A stretch of DNA of 64,000 nt. Source: Cryptomeria japonica (Eukaryota > Streptophyta > Pinopsida > Cupressales > Cupressaceae). Positions 1 through 10,724 of the stretch are shown here, one piece after another (positions within the stretch are counted from its first letter, which is position 1; each line of letters opens with the position of its first letter). Location: NCBI RefSeq assembly GCF_030272615.1, contig NC_081412.1:687946583-688010582 (forward strand). The letters are read 5' to 3'. The notes beneath the pieces were generated by a model that was not told where the DNA came from, ran no database searches, and worked only from the letters and a program-made list of their open reading frames with translations. The position numbers and the translations under genes are program-made.

Positions 1-79
1 TCATTTATAGTTGTGAAGTTCATTGAATACATTATGTATGTCCATGTACACAATTAATTATTAGGAATCCTTGAACCCT

Positions 80-690
80 TAAATATTAACAGTGAAAATG
101 AATCCCTTATACATGTGTTAGTATAAATCAAGCATCTACCTAGAAGTATGTACATGTACATGCATATATGTACATGCATATATGTATGTACATGGATGTG
201 CATATATGTATGTGCTTGTACATGGAAATTGAATTCCTTATACATTAATAGTTAAATTGAATCCCTTATACACATGTCAGTATAAATCAAGTATCTACCT
301 AGAAGTATGTACATGTGCATGCATATATGTACATACATGTACATGCATATATGTATGTACATGGATATGGATATATGTATGTTCTTGTACATGGAAATTG
401 ATTCCCTTATACATTAATAGTGAAATTAAATCCCTTATACACATGTTAGTATAAATAAAGTGTCTACCTATATTGTATGTACATGTACATGCATATATGT
501 ATGTACATGGATGTGCATATATGTATGTGCTTGTACATGGAATATGTACATGCCCATATGTGCATAGATGTGAATTCACATATGTAAATCCAGGGCAACT
601 ACATATGTGCATGGATGTGCATGACCATATGTAAATATGTGCATGCACATATTTACTTTGACGTGCATGCACATATGTACATGTATATAT
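80..690. repeat. TACATG-rich tandem repeat, about 165-bp period
   Basis: Three tandem units are anchored by the phrase aatcccttataca at about 100, 259 and 428. Each contains a stretch built from TACATG, GCATATATGTATG and similar short palindromic words. A further patch of the same words lies at 920-1050. Open frames on both strands here are rich in Tyr, Met, His, Cys and Ile because of the short-period repeat and are not taken as genes. The repeat is seen directly; its class (satellite fragment or part of an unknown element) is not known. Confidence 0.8.
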
Positions 691-1774
691 GTAGATATTT
701 TCGGAGGTGAGTAGGGGAGAGGATCCAAGACATGCGCACCCTAACTTTTGGGGTCCACATGGCACATAAAGTGGACCCAGAGACCAACTTTTCAACCTGC
801 CCATGTAGACTGCTAACTTGGCTGCCCCAATTCAAAATCATTTGACAGTAAAACTAAAAATATGAAATATGGCACATTAACCACTCGTGCATATAAATCA
901 GGATGCCACAATATTCTAGTAGATGTATATGCATACATGTTTGTATGTTTGTACAAGTATATGCATATATGTATGTACATGCAAATGCATATATGTATGT
1001 ACATGTATATGCATATACGTATATACATGTGTGTATGTACATATTTATGGTCCATATTGTTTAGGAGGGCAAAATTAGCAGTAATCAAAACACATGTATA
1101 CGTAGCACAACTGAACTTGAAAGGTCCACAAACTAGTTTTTTAGAGGAGTCTTCTATTACATTCAATCCAATTCACATGTAATGTGATGATTGGGCCAAG
1201 ATCTCAACAATTGGAACAACTACATTAAGTCAATGGATGAGGACATGCCATCCTCGTAATTATAAACAATGACATTCTAACATTTGAAATATTTGTACTC
1301 GTAATTTATGTTGCACTTTCACATTCATATTAAATGGTCTGTGCAACACAATTCTCAAGTATAAAGGTTTTCAAACGGTGTTGTGTCCTCGTTGTAGTTG
1401 ATTATGGAGGTGCAAGTAAGGAGAGGTGACACATAGTTAATGTCTCTGCAGTTGGAATTTGAATGTGGGGGCACGATTATTGGGCAGAGTAGATGGTCGG
1501 TAAGGTGTGCAAGTGATTTATCGCCACAAGGCCAGCTTGTTCGGTGTGGATGGAAAGTGTGGCAAGTTTCGAGGGTGGGCATGCTCTTGTTTTGGTTGAG
1601 GATCCGAAGTGGCATTTTTTTGGCGACTTGGATGACAACTCAACATTGACATGGAAAAAATCATCGGTGGCATGTCAACTTTTGATTTTGGTTTGCCAAC
1701 TCAATGGTACTTGTCAATATTTTCTCCTCATCCCATACCATTTTCACAATTGCATTGACCTATAAAATTGTCTT
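691..1774. other. No gene recognised
   Basis: AT-rich sequence with one more TACATG patch (about 920-1050). Short overlapping frames at 1355-1765 do not resemble any family I know. No splice-bounded or conserved coding pattern was seen. Confidence 0.5.
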
Positions 1775-2430
1775 CTTTTCTTGTTCATCTTTCATGTACA
1801 TAATCAGAAACATAAAACATGTATTTGTTGACATCTATGCTCAATCATCCCATTACATGTACTGAATTGCAATGACATCTACATAAAAGAGGTATGCACA
1901 TAATTGGAAACTACAAGCATCATGTTCACAACATCCTCAATCATCTTTGCTCATTCATCCCATCACATGTTTTGAATTGCATGTACATATAAAAAAATGA
2001 AATGCACCTAAATGGATACATAAAGCAAGAAGTTATTGATGAGTTGATCACTCATCCCATTATATGTAGACAATTGCATCAACATTTATATAAAATAACT
2101 ATGCACATAATTGGAAACTGCAATCATGTACTAGTTCACGTCATCCTCAATCATCTTTGCTCATTCAACTCATTACATGTTTTGAATTGCATGTACATAT
2201 AAAACAAATGAAATGCACCTAAATGGATACATAAAAAAAGTAGTTATTGACGAGTTTATCATTCATCCCATTACATGTAGACAATTGCATAATATCTATA
2301 TAAAATAAGTATGCACACAATTGGAAACAACAATCATGTACTACTCCACAACTTCCTCAATCATCCCATTACTTTTTTTGTATTACCATCGACATACAAA
2401 AAAAATAATATATGAGCATAATTCGAAACA
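1775..2430. repeat. Tandem repeat, 210-bp period, about three units
   Basis: The phrase ttttgaattgcatgtacat recurs exactly 210 bases apart (ending near 1980 and 2190), followed each time by a near-identical block containing aaatgcacctaaatggatac. A more diverged unit precedes (from about 1775) and a decayed one follows (to about 2430). Each unit also contains the phrase cataattggaaac. The unit has no coding potential that I can see. Confidence 0.8.
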
Positions 2431-2539
2431 AAATTCATGTCAAATCCATGCCTTGAAAAGACATTTTCGCAGTTCTGGTCTAACTTGATAAATAAGAAAA
2501 GTCACAAAAAAGAACATATTTTCATTTCGATGTCACTTC

Positions 2540-4016
2540 ATCCAAGGGGGAAATGAACTTCTTCTAACTTCAGGTGGTCCCCTGAGCCTGTGATAGGTGC
2601 CATGTTCTCATCACCTTGTATTGGGCTGCTATACCCAGGGCTGCTGACAACCACTACCATGTGTGTTGAAGGAATAGAAAAGGTCACGGGTGGGGAAGTT
2701 GGTTGACAAATTGAAGGTGGTAGAAAATACCCAGGGCTGCCGGCAACCCCTGACATGTGAGTTGAGGGAATAGTAAAGGTCACAGGGTAGGGGGGAACTT
2801 GGTTGAAAAATTGAAGGTGGTCGAAAGGTGGGGATCATTGTGTTCAACATGTCTTGAATTATGGGATGTCATTTTGGAAATGGACTCGATGGAGTCGATG
2901 GACTATTAAGCATCCTCTTTCTTGCTAGAATCATTTTCTGCTCCTCGATGTCCCTTTCCTCTTCCTCCTACTCCTTTAAAGCCTTCTCTCATTTTGTTGT
3001 TCCTCCTTCTCCTTCTTCTCTCTCTTTCAAACTTTCCTTTTCCTTATGCAATATATCCTTTTATTTTTTTTCCAATTTCTTCTTCTGCTTTGCCAATATG
3101 CTTGTTGCCTTTTTCTCTTTGGCCTTGTCTTTCTTTCTTTCTTTCTTTCTTTCTTTGGTCTCCTCCACATCCATCTTCTTCACCTCTTGAACTATTAAAT
3201 ATTCCATGAACTCATCAGATGTAATCAACTGTGAATTATAACTCAAACACATCCCATCCTTAACACCTTTCCCTTTCGTCTTGTTGACAATGTGGATAGG
3301 TAGCTTTAAAAATCTTGATAGTCATATTTCCTATTGAGAGGGGCCCGTCTCACTGACTTGGGATAGAAGGCTCTCGTCTTCCTCACTACCAACTTGTGTT
3401 GTGTCTTGTATGGTGTCTTGTTGTGTCAATTCTGCCTGAGGTTGGCTATTTGATATGCCACAATCAACATAGTAATGCACCACATCATCCATGGCAGTTG
3501 CGGGTGGTAAAGGGAAAGTGAATATGGAGCCATGATGTTCCCCTTCCAAGTCAAATCTTAAAGCCATTGCCCCGTCAGCCACCCATGTCAGTGCTATTCG
3601 CTGTGATGGAAGAGAAAGAATGTCTTCACATTGCCAGTCACTCTTTTAGCAATGTTTTCAGCAACAGCTTCACTTGAATCATCAACACCGGATAGGCTCA
3701 ACATGTTTTGCACAACCAAAACATCCTCACCATTTTGAATGTCGAATGTGGTGCTGGGATGCATGTCATCCATGAGGGAATCAAGATTGATGGGCCATAT
3801 CCCTGTCCTTCTAAATCCTGCTACGATGTTAGAAACTATCAATGCCTTATTGAAGGACTTCCTTCCTATTTCTGCTAGTTCTGCCCTCTCGATCTCCACA
3901 TTTGGAAACCTTGCCAACCACACCGCTCTTTATTTTTTGAAGAATATTTTGAAAAAAGAGAAGTCACTCACATCGAGTGGTTGTAGTTAGTGAGAGGTAT
4001 GAGCCGACAATGTGAG
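2540..4016 (-). pseudogene. pogo-like transposase, C-terminal half (broken)
   Basis: The DDE core resumes immediately beyond the insertion: AHTSH, an in-frame TAA, then LQPLDVSDFSFFK (about 4003-3950). The Asp of PLDV is the third catalytic acid of the family. A 3594-3923 stretch carries GFRRTGIWPIN, the typical end of the pogo core. Downstream are an acidic/Gln-rich part (3331-3582), a Lys/Glu-rich stretch with ERKKERKKDKAKEKK (about 3100-3170) and a Pro-rich tail. The tail contains an internal duplication of about 98 bp (2631-2830; repeated gggctgc..ggcaacc). Frame changes separate these parts. Confidence 0.75.
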
Positions 4017-4021
4017 CAAGT

Positions 4022-6414
4022 GATGTAGAGGGAGTTGACTCTCACCTATTTGTGGCTACCTTGTGTTGGTATCTCCTCAAAGCTACATTAGAACCATCCA
4101 ATGGTTCTAAACCTTCACACCCTCCAAGGGTTTGCAAGACTTACCCTCTCTGACGTTCCCAAGGTCCTTAGACTAGGACAAGCACTTTTATTGTTTTGTG
4201 AGTTCCATACTCTTGCTTAGGAGACCTTGTTTGCTAACTCCCTTTCACACTCAACCTAAGAGTTCAACTCCTATACCATAGGATCTTCATTCCCCACATT
4301 AATCACACAAGGAAGGATTAATTTGTATGGGTTACCAACCCTAATCCTTCCCCAAGAGCTTTGGTAACTACCGATTTCAAGCTTCACAAGCAAACTGCAA
4401 TTTTAGGCCTAATAGGAGACCTAATTCTAGTAGCCCTGTCAACGGGGTATTTCGCGATTATCTGCCAATATTCCTTAACAAACCTATGAAATATTTGACA
4501 TTCTAGCCACCCTTTTTTGGGGTTACATACAATATCTCAAAACTAGAGGTTGGTTTTGTCGCTAACATGTCTAACCCTTATAGGGCTAATTAAGCCTAAT
4601 TGTCCCTTCCTAGGCCTAAAACACCTTCACCAGTCCCATTGCCTAAGTGAACTGGTGTTAGTTTTAGGTCTGTGTTTCCATAAGGAATTCCAATCCATCC
4701 ATCCTTCACCTCCTTCCATCGGATTCACCCAATTAGGGCCTGTCACCCTTGTTACCTAATGCTTGCCAACTCAACGTACCAAGCCTAGGGTATGGTGGCA
4801 AATCTCTGGTTTAGCTTCCCCTATCTCAAAACCAAAAATAAAACATAAAATACATTACAAAATAACATTCCACAAGGTTTCAGAGTGGATATCCACCATG
4901 GAATGTTAAGTTGGAGCCATTGTGCTCTCAAAACCTTGGTTTTTAGGACTTTTGCACCCGCCTGCAATAAAATGAAGTTTACTTACAAACTACAACACTT
5001 CAATACTTCAAACAAAAAATAAAATTAAGTTAAGGCACTAGTCTAGCAATCCATGTCCCTATTTGGGAATTATTAATCTGCATAGGCCGTGCAAACTTGC
5101 CAAGAATAGGCAATAACTCAGAAAACACACCAAAATGGAGAAACCAAATTTGTCTATTTGCTTCAAATATTTAACAACCGATTCTCATCTACCTTTCAAA
5201 GCCTTATACTAGCCTTGGAGTAGTTACACATACTCACAACCAATTGTGACAACCAACTAGCCATTGGTGTACAAGATTTGATGAAAATGTTGCAAAGTTG
5301 CTGTATATGGTGAAAATGGATAACAATAATAAGAATATTGAAAGGCTAAATGAATTCAACCACAAAACCCTAGCCTAACAATCAACAAAGATCCACCATA
5401 ACATATGAAGATTACCTAAGACAATGCAAATCAAATGAAATCACAAAGATTATACCATCACATGTCCAATAGGGTTTGAATCTCCATTCTTCCTATCTCC
5501 ATTGATCTTGCTTGATATATTTGCTCTTAGATTTTATATGCACAAGAGCTCAACAAAGAACGGAATGTGGTTGCAAGTAGGATCATAGTGTAGTCAATTG
5601 ATCAAGTAGTTAGCTCATTAGGATGCATCATTAGGGTTTGATAATGAAGGAAGCATCTCCTTATATAGAAGACACTATATGAAATGGAGGGATAAGATTG
5701 AGAGGTGTAAAAGGAGGTCGACTATGATTAGAGGGTAGGTAAAAGAAATAATAAAATAATGAAAGGGGTAGGTAGTGTATGAATTAAGAGATGAATGACA
5801 TGTGCCATAGGTAGAAAAGGCTAATGAATTAATTAAATAAATAAAGATTTATTTAATTAATAGAAGTGGGATAATTAAATAAATAAGATATTTATTTAAT
5901 TTAGGAAAAGGATAATTTAAATAAATAAATGTATTTATTTAAATGAGAAATAAGGCTAGAAGAGGATAAATGAATTAATTAAATAAATAAAGATTTATTT
6001 AATTAATAGAAGAATTAGGCTTAGATAATTAAATAAATAAAATATTTATTTAATTAGACTAGACAATTTTGGGTGTCTACAGTTGCTATGCGCAACTTTT
6101 GCAGTTTTTGCCTTGGTGAGCAACTTTTGGTCAACCCCACAATTGGTCACTTCCAAGTGACTCATATGACCTCAACAACCTCAAAATAACACCAACCAAC
6201 CTAAATTAACCCAAAAACAACTTATCCTAGGAAGCTCCCTACTTGGCACCCTTAAGAGTTCACATGCCAACATTAGCCAAACAGAGACTCTTAGGGCCCT
6301 TACAATCATTTGAGTACACACTCAATGGCCTCTTGACCTTATGAAAAAGATAAGAACAAGATTCCAACATCTTAGAAACAAAATCAACAAAATTTTTAAG
6401 TGCCCCTGCACCAA
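4022..6414 (-). mobile_element. Unidentified insertion splitting the transposase
   Basis: The transposase reading stops at about 6414 after GIDLL and resumes at about 4016 with LLTL, so some 2.4 kb was inserted between adjacent codons. The word caagt lies at both edges (4017-4021 and 6415-6419) and is a candidate target-site duplication. No long ORF or known protein motif was found inside, and the ends are not TG...CA. A solo LTR (5302-6081) was later inserted into it. The strand and class of this element are uncertain. Confidence 0.45.
5302..6081 (-). mobile_element. Solo LTR of the Gypsy-1 family
   Basis: This 780-bp stretch is the reverse complement of the Gypsy-1 LTRs at 19439-20214 and 30052-30842, starting tgtagacacc and ending catataca on the minus strand. 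It is flanked by the 5-bp duplication gttgc (5297-5301 and 6082-6086), so it is a complete solo LTR left by recombination. It contains the 15-bp segment (aggaagaatggagat) found in the Gypsy-1 3' LTR but absent from its 5' LTR. A TATA motif (ctatataagg) lies at 5659-5668. Confidence 0.93.
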
Positions 6415-7513
6415 CAAGTCTATACCCAACATCCTTGCCTCTTGGATGGTTGTCACTGCAACATGGTTGCCATGGCCGTCAAATATAATCAAGTTCTTGT
6501 TGGTAGGTGATACACCCCCTAGAACAAATTGCACAAAGTGGTACAACCAATTAAGGAATAGTTCCTTCATCATCCATGTGTGTTTTTGTGCTGTCGTACA
6601 AGCACTTGGCTCGCATTGGCGATGTAATTCTGTAGGTGCTTCTTTCCTTTGAACAAGTAGAAGCTTGGGATGCTTTGCCCAAAAGCGTTCACGCAACACA
6701 GAATCATAATCTATTCCTGGCTCTTTGGGATTATGTATGAGACATTGTGACTTCCTCTCCTAGTGAGCACCCTCATAGCACCAATCCTACCTGCCATAAC
6801 CCTAGTTTCATCATAGTTCCAAATCTGACGAGGACCATACGGATTTGCTAAATAGGCCTTTGATAATGTCTCATAGAAAGAAGCAACCATGATAGGTCTC
6901 AGAGTGAGTGCCCTATCTTTTTTAATGCCTTCAACTATCTGCAAGGTGAGTTATGGATGTCAAGCTTTAAAACTAGCCTACAATGACTTCCCGAGCATGC
7001 CATCCTTGAAAGGGTTGGGTCTACCCTCACAAATCTACACCACAACTGCCTTCAAGTTCAGGATCTCGAGGCCATGACTAACTGCTACCATCTGTTGGCA
7101 CCACTCAAAAATCCCTTATTCCTCTTCAGCAGTGAGGATGGTTGGGGGACCTTTCTTCGTCGTTGTTGTTAGTCCACCCAACCATTTTGTCACTGTTGCA
7201 GCTGGGATTCCCCAATTCTTTGATGCTCCCCTGACAGACATGTCGTTTTCCTCTACATCATGGATTGCACCCTCCATGGATGAAGCCAACCACAACTGCT
7301 ATGGCCTTGTAAAATTCCTTCCAGTTGAAGGAGCGGAAACGTCCACTGTGGGCGATGAGATAGGTTCTAGTTCTTGATCATCTGGTGATGGGGGTATAGG
7401 CTCTCCTTCAGCCACATTAGGAGGCGGGGTCTGTGGTTGAACTGGGATCTTCACACCTCTTTTATGTGATGGCAACCTTGTTGATGCTTTCTCTTTGCAC
7501 CATGACCAGACAT
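6415..7513 (-). pseudogene. pogo-like transposase, N-terminal half (broken)
   Basis: Reading down from a Met codon at 7513 gives a short basic start (MSGHGAKRKHQQG), a frameshift into a Pro-rich stretch, then a psq-type helix-turn-helix region (MSVRGASKNWGIPAATV, about 7240) followed by GPPTILTAEEE. A CENP-B-type region follows (EGRPNPFKDGM, about 7020), containing several TAG/TGA stops. The transposase core begins at about 6870 with IWNYDET (first catalytic Asp) and continues through GGVSPTNKNLIIFDGHGNHV (about 6490; second catalytic Asp in the DGH motif). The reading is then cut off by the inserted sequence. In this family the enzyme cuts and rejoins transposon ends. At least two frameshifts and three stops rule out activity. 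Confidence 0.8.
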
Positions 7514-7520
7514 CTTATTT

Positions 7521-8127
7521 GCCTTCCTCATCTACAAGAACAATAATAAATTGTACTTTAATTGTAATTCCATGACAAATATACAGATCAATATGAATTG
7601 AACAGTATGTATGGAAAATTTCTATAATTTAAAATGTAACCTGCAAACATATATACAATACAACATGGGTTACATTGAGATGGAACCAACGAACTAAGTG
7701 ATGTTGTAAGTCGAAGCCAAGTGGGGAATGGTATTAACTTTGATGGTTAACATGGCATTGTTGAGCAAGTAAGGAGTGGATGACAATATAGTGTAAGATG
7801 ATAGTAATGCTTGAACAGTAGAAGTACGGTTCCCTATGTGAAATGATATCTTTTATGGGCATATGTGTCTGTAAATGTATTATTTATTGGAAACTTAGAC
7901 AATAGGGGTTTAGAGGTACATGCACAAACTTAGTCTAGCATGGATTCATGGTCAAAACCTTCTGGGTCGACTAGATGTGGTGGTGTAGCTGAAATGGCTT
8001 CCTTCCTAAGAATTAGTTGACTGTATAGTCGACAAGGCAGAGTAGAATGCAACCCAGTTTGTCCACGATGAGGTTGAATGTATACTTTGGTAAAAATCCA
8101 TGATGGAATATGTTCATTGACTACTCT
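7521..8127. other. No gene recognised
   Basis: AT-rich sequence between the pogo-like coding remnant and the next ORF. No conserved coding motif or repeat was recognised. The missing end of the pogo-like element may lie here. Confidence 0.4.
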
Positions 8128-8634
8128 TTAAAGCATTTGTTGCCATGATAGAGTAGCAGAGCTTTGATGAACTTGTGGCCCATAGTTTTCTAAAAAAAAC
8201 CTATTCAGATAGTTGGTTTGCCATGATTCTAGATTCACCTTGAATAATTTAGAATAGAAAGACGATTGGGTGGGAAAGAGATGATCATCACAGGGGTTTG
8301 TGCAGAGAAATAGTTGGTCAACAATATGAGAATGCTTCACAATCCATTCTTGCTGTGCACAAATGCGTGGATAAGGGATTTGAAGTGGACATTCAGTGGG
8401 TGGAATAGGTGAGTGCGAGAAGGGATCAAAATATTCATGGAGGTAAGTTGTAATGTCATAATCTGCAACATTTGGAGTGAGGGTTGAAATGACACCTTGA
8501 GTTGTTAGTGTGTGATGGGCCTTCAAATAGCTTTCCCTATCGTATTGATAATTTTGAACAATTTGATAGCGTTCATCTCTGTTTAAGACATCCACGCTCA
8601 ACTGTGTCCATGTTCGATGTCTGGAATGTATCAT
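8128..8634 (-). CDS. Uncharacterised ORF, 168 codons
   Basis: This is an uninterrupted frame of 168 codons. The same frame stays open a little further upstream (to about 8687), so the Met at 8634 may not be a true start. The product has ordinary protein composition, with many aromatic, His and Gln residues, and a Pro-rich centre (HSPIPPTECPLQIPYP). It has no signal peptide, membrane segment or motif I recognise. Its composition is more protein-like than the repeat-derived frames nearby. It could be an exon of a host gene or a remnant of an unknown element. Confidence 0.35.
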   Translation of the reverse strand: MIHSRHRTWTQLSVDVLNRDERYQIVQNYQYDRESYLKAHHTLTTQGVISTLTPNVADYDITTYLHEYFDPFSHSPIPPTECPLQIPYPRICAQQEWIVKHSHIVDQLFLCTNPCDDHLFPTQSSFYSKLFKVNLESWQTNYLNRFFLENYGPQVHQSSATLSWQQML

Positions 8635-8719
8635 CCCAACTTCTTCGTAGTCATCTGCATCATGGTAAACATTACAAATATATCACGTCACCTAATAGTT
8701 GACCACATCTATATATATC

Positions 8720-9599
8720 ATGTCACCATATAGGATTTGATGCTTCTATAATTTGCATCAACATTTTAGATCACACCCTATGATCCACCATTAGGATGAA
8801 GGAGAGTGTCAACTGGGGCATTTAATTTGTACATCTCTGGGCACTCTACTTCTGCAAGATGATGGCTCATAGAGTGTGATCGGAAACGTTGGTGTAAAAA
8901 AGAGACAGACAATCAAATCTAGAAGCAGGTAATGTAATTCAGTCATGGCTTGTGGAAATTTAGTAAATTTAATATTTGTAAATTTACTAAATCAGTAAGT
9001 AGTTTGTTGTTGATGTTCAATTATGTTTGGATGTTTCTGTTAAATTAATTCAAAATTTGATTTTTGTTTTTGTTTCAGGGTCATTTCATTCAAGTCATTA
9101 AGGGTTGGTTTTATGTCATGCAGGGTTTTAAGAATGTTCACTTGTGCATTTGGAACCGCATTTCAATGTTTGAATTGGGCTTATATGTATATATCTGTAT
9201 AGTCACTGTAAATATAATTGTCAAATTCATTTCAAATAGTCACTGTCTAAATACGATTCATTTCAAATAGTCAATTTCAAAATTCTTGTATTTACAATTT
9301 CTAAATATGATTTAGTGTTGTGTTCAAATTGGCCATGTACACTAAATTGAGTCACTATTTCATGTATGCCCACTTGAGCCAATGTTGTGTTTGAATTGGC
9401 ATGAAGTCAGTCATTTGCATGGCTCTATGTTCATTTTCATTCATCTACACTTTTGTCCGTGTTCAATTGTGCATTTTTAATTGGCTTCTTTAAAGTTGAA
9501 TTGGGTGCTACAAAGTTGAGTTTAATGAATTGGGATTATAAATTTAAACCTTCAAAAATACATAATTAAGTGTATAAGTATTGCATGTGGAATATATAT
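8720..9599. other. No gene recognised
   Basis: AT-rich sequence with short direct repeats of the phrase catttcaaatagtca (about 9226 and 9259). No coding or structural feature is supported. Confidence 0.4.
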
Positions 9600-9820
9600 C
9601 TTGGATAGTGTATATACACACACACACACACACACTATCAAATATGTATATTTGAGAGCATGTATATACATATGTATACAATGTCAGACATGTATACGTG
9701 GACACCACGAAGATGGGGTTATATATATATATATACACACACACACTATCAAATATATTTATATTTGACAACGTGTATATACATATATATACTTATATGG
9801 ACACCACGAAGATGGGTGCG
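9600..9820. repeat. Duplicated unit with (CA)n/(TA)n microsatellites
   Basis: Two units of about 100-110 bp lie side by side. Each has a tata(ca)n stretch, then actatcaaatat, a gtatatacata stretch, and ends with tggacaccacgaagatgggg (about 9698-9717 and 9799-9817). ORFs across it come from the simple repeats. Confidence 0.75.
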
Positions 9821-10361
9821 CACATTGTGGGTCCTCTCCCCTAGGACAAATAATGTCAAGTGGATATGTCAGGATAGTTAATTGTGCATTAATGTAGGGA
9901 ATGTGAGGTGGCAAATGCGTACTAAAACAACAAAAGCTCATTAATGTAGGGAATATGAGGTGGTAGTTGCTTATTTAGATGGGAAGTGTGCATAATTAAG
10001 CCTAAATATTTGAAGAGATTTGACTCGCCGACATTAGTATAAAGCATTGAAGAGGAAAAAAATAAAACAAATCAACGCATCTATTTATAGGGGTAAAGAA
10101 GTGCATAGAGAATATAGTTTATTTTAGTATTTTTTTAGCGAAGGGGAAGGATTTTGCAGGTACCGGTAAGCATGGAAGCTACATTCACACTATACGCCTT
10201 AAGGAAACAACTGGCATTTGCTAGCGCAATATCTGATAAGAGACTGAAGCAAGTTTTTAAGTACCAGGATGAATAATTTATTACGACATTGAAGGTGTTC
10301 CTTGGTGACTGTTTCCTGAAAAATAAAACACAGGTATCACACGAATGTTGACATTGTCAAC

Positions 10362-10724
10362 ATGGTTTTGGCATGGGGGCTGGAGATTGGGAAAAACGTT
10401 GAAAAGTGTGCATGGTTGTTGCGGGGAATAGTGGGTAAGGAATGGTTGGGTGGCCTGAAGCCTCTACTCGACAAGGCCATTCTTGGAATTGGGTTTGATT
10501 ATCTGGTAGGGGAAGGAGTGGAAGTAGAAGTCATGACACTCTTCACATTCATTAGATGGAGAGTGGGGCAGGACCGGGAAGAGAGGAGGTCTGAAGTGGC
10601 TGAGGGGTGGAGGTTTCTTGAGCTATTTCTTCATGAAAAGGAAGCTGGTGGGCCTATCGCAGGTGCGGGTGAGGTGGGTGAGGATGAAGGCAGTGAGGTT
10701 GGTGAGGATGAAGGTGGCGAATAG
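10362..10724 (+). CDS. Uncharacterised ORF, 120 codons, acidic Gly/Glu-rich end
   Basis: A frame of 120 codons opens at 10362 and ends in a Gly/Glu repeat built on GEVGEDEG units. The first 90 residues (start MVLAWGLEIGKNVEK) have a mixed, protein-like composition. A separate short frame just upstream (10171-10275, start MEATFTLYALRKQL) could be an earlier exon, but no convincing splice sites were identified. GC content is higher than in the flanks. I recognise no family. Confidence 0.25.
   Translation: MVLAWGLEIGKNVEKCAWLLRGIVGKEWLGGLKPLLDKAILGIGFDYLVGEGVEVEVMTLFTFIRWRVGQDREERRSEVAEGWRFLELFLHEKEAGGPIAGAGEVGEDEGSEVGEDEGGE

Larger units (their letters stand above)
2530..7520 (-). mobile_element. 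Degenerate pogo-like (Tc1/mariner superfamily) DNA transposon
   Basis: On the minus strand there is an N-terminal helix-turn-helix region, a CENP-B/Tc5-type DNA-binding region and a DDE transposase core, followed by a Lys/Glu-rich tail. Together these match the pogo/jerky-like transposase layout. The coding region is split between the second and third catalytic acids by an insertion of about 2.4 kb (about 4022-6414). Frameshifts and stop codons show that it is inactive. I did not locate terminal inverted repeats, so the outer limits are only those of the coding region. Confidence 0.75.

Noticed and set aside
54-1182. Many Tyr/His/Met/Cys-rich ORFs on both strands
   Set aside because: They follow the TACATG/ATGTATG short repeats; composition is dictated by the repeat and no family resembles them.
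2861-3209. Ser/Phe/Leu-rich plus-strand ORFs resembling membrane segments
   Set aside because: They are the complement of the Lys/Glu-rich tail of the pogo-like transposase.
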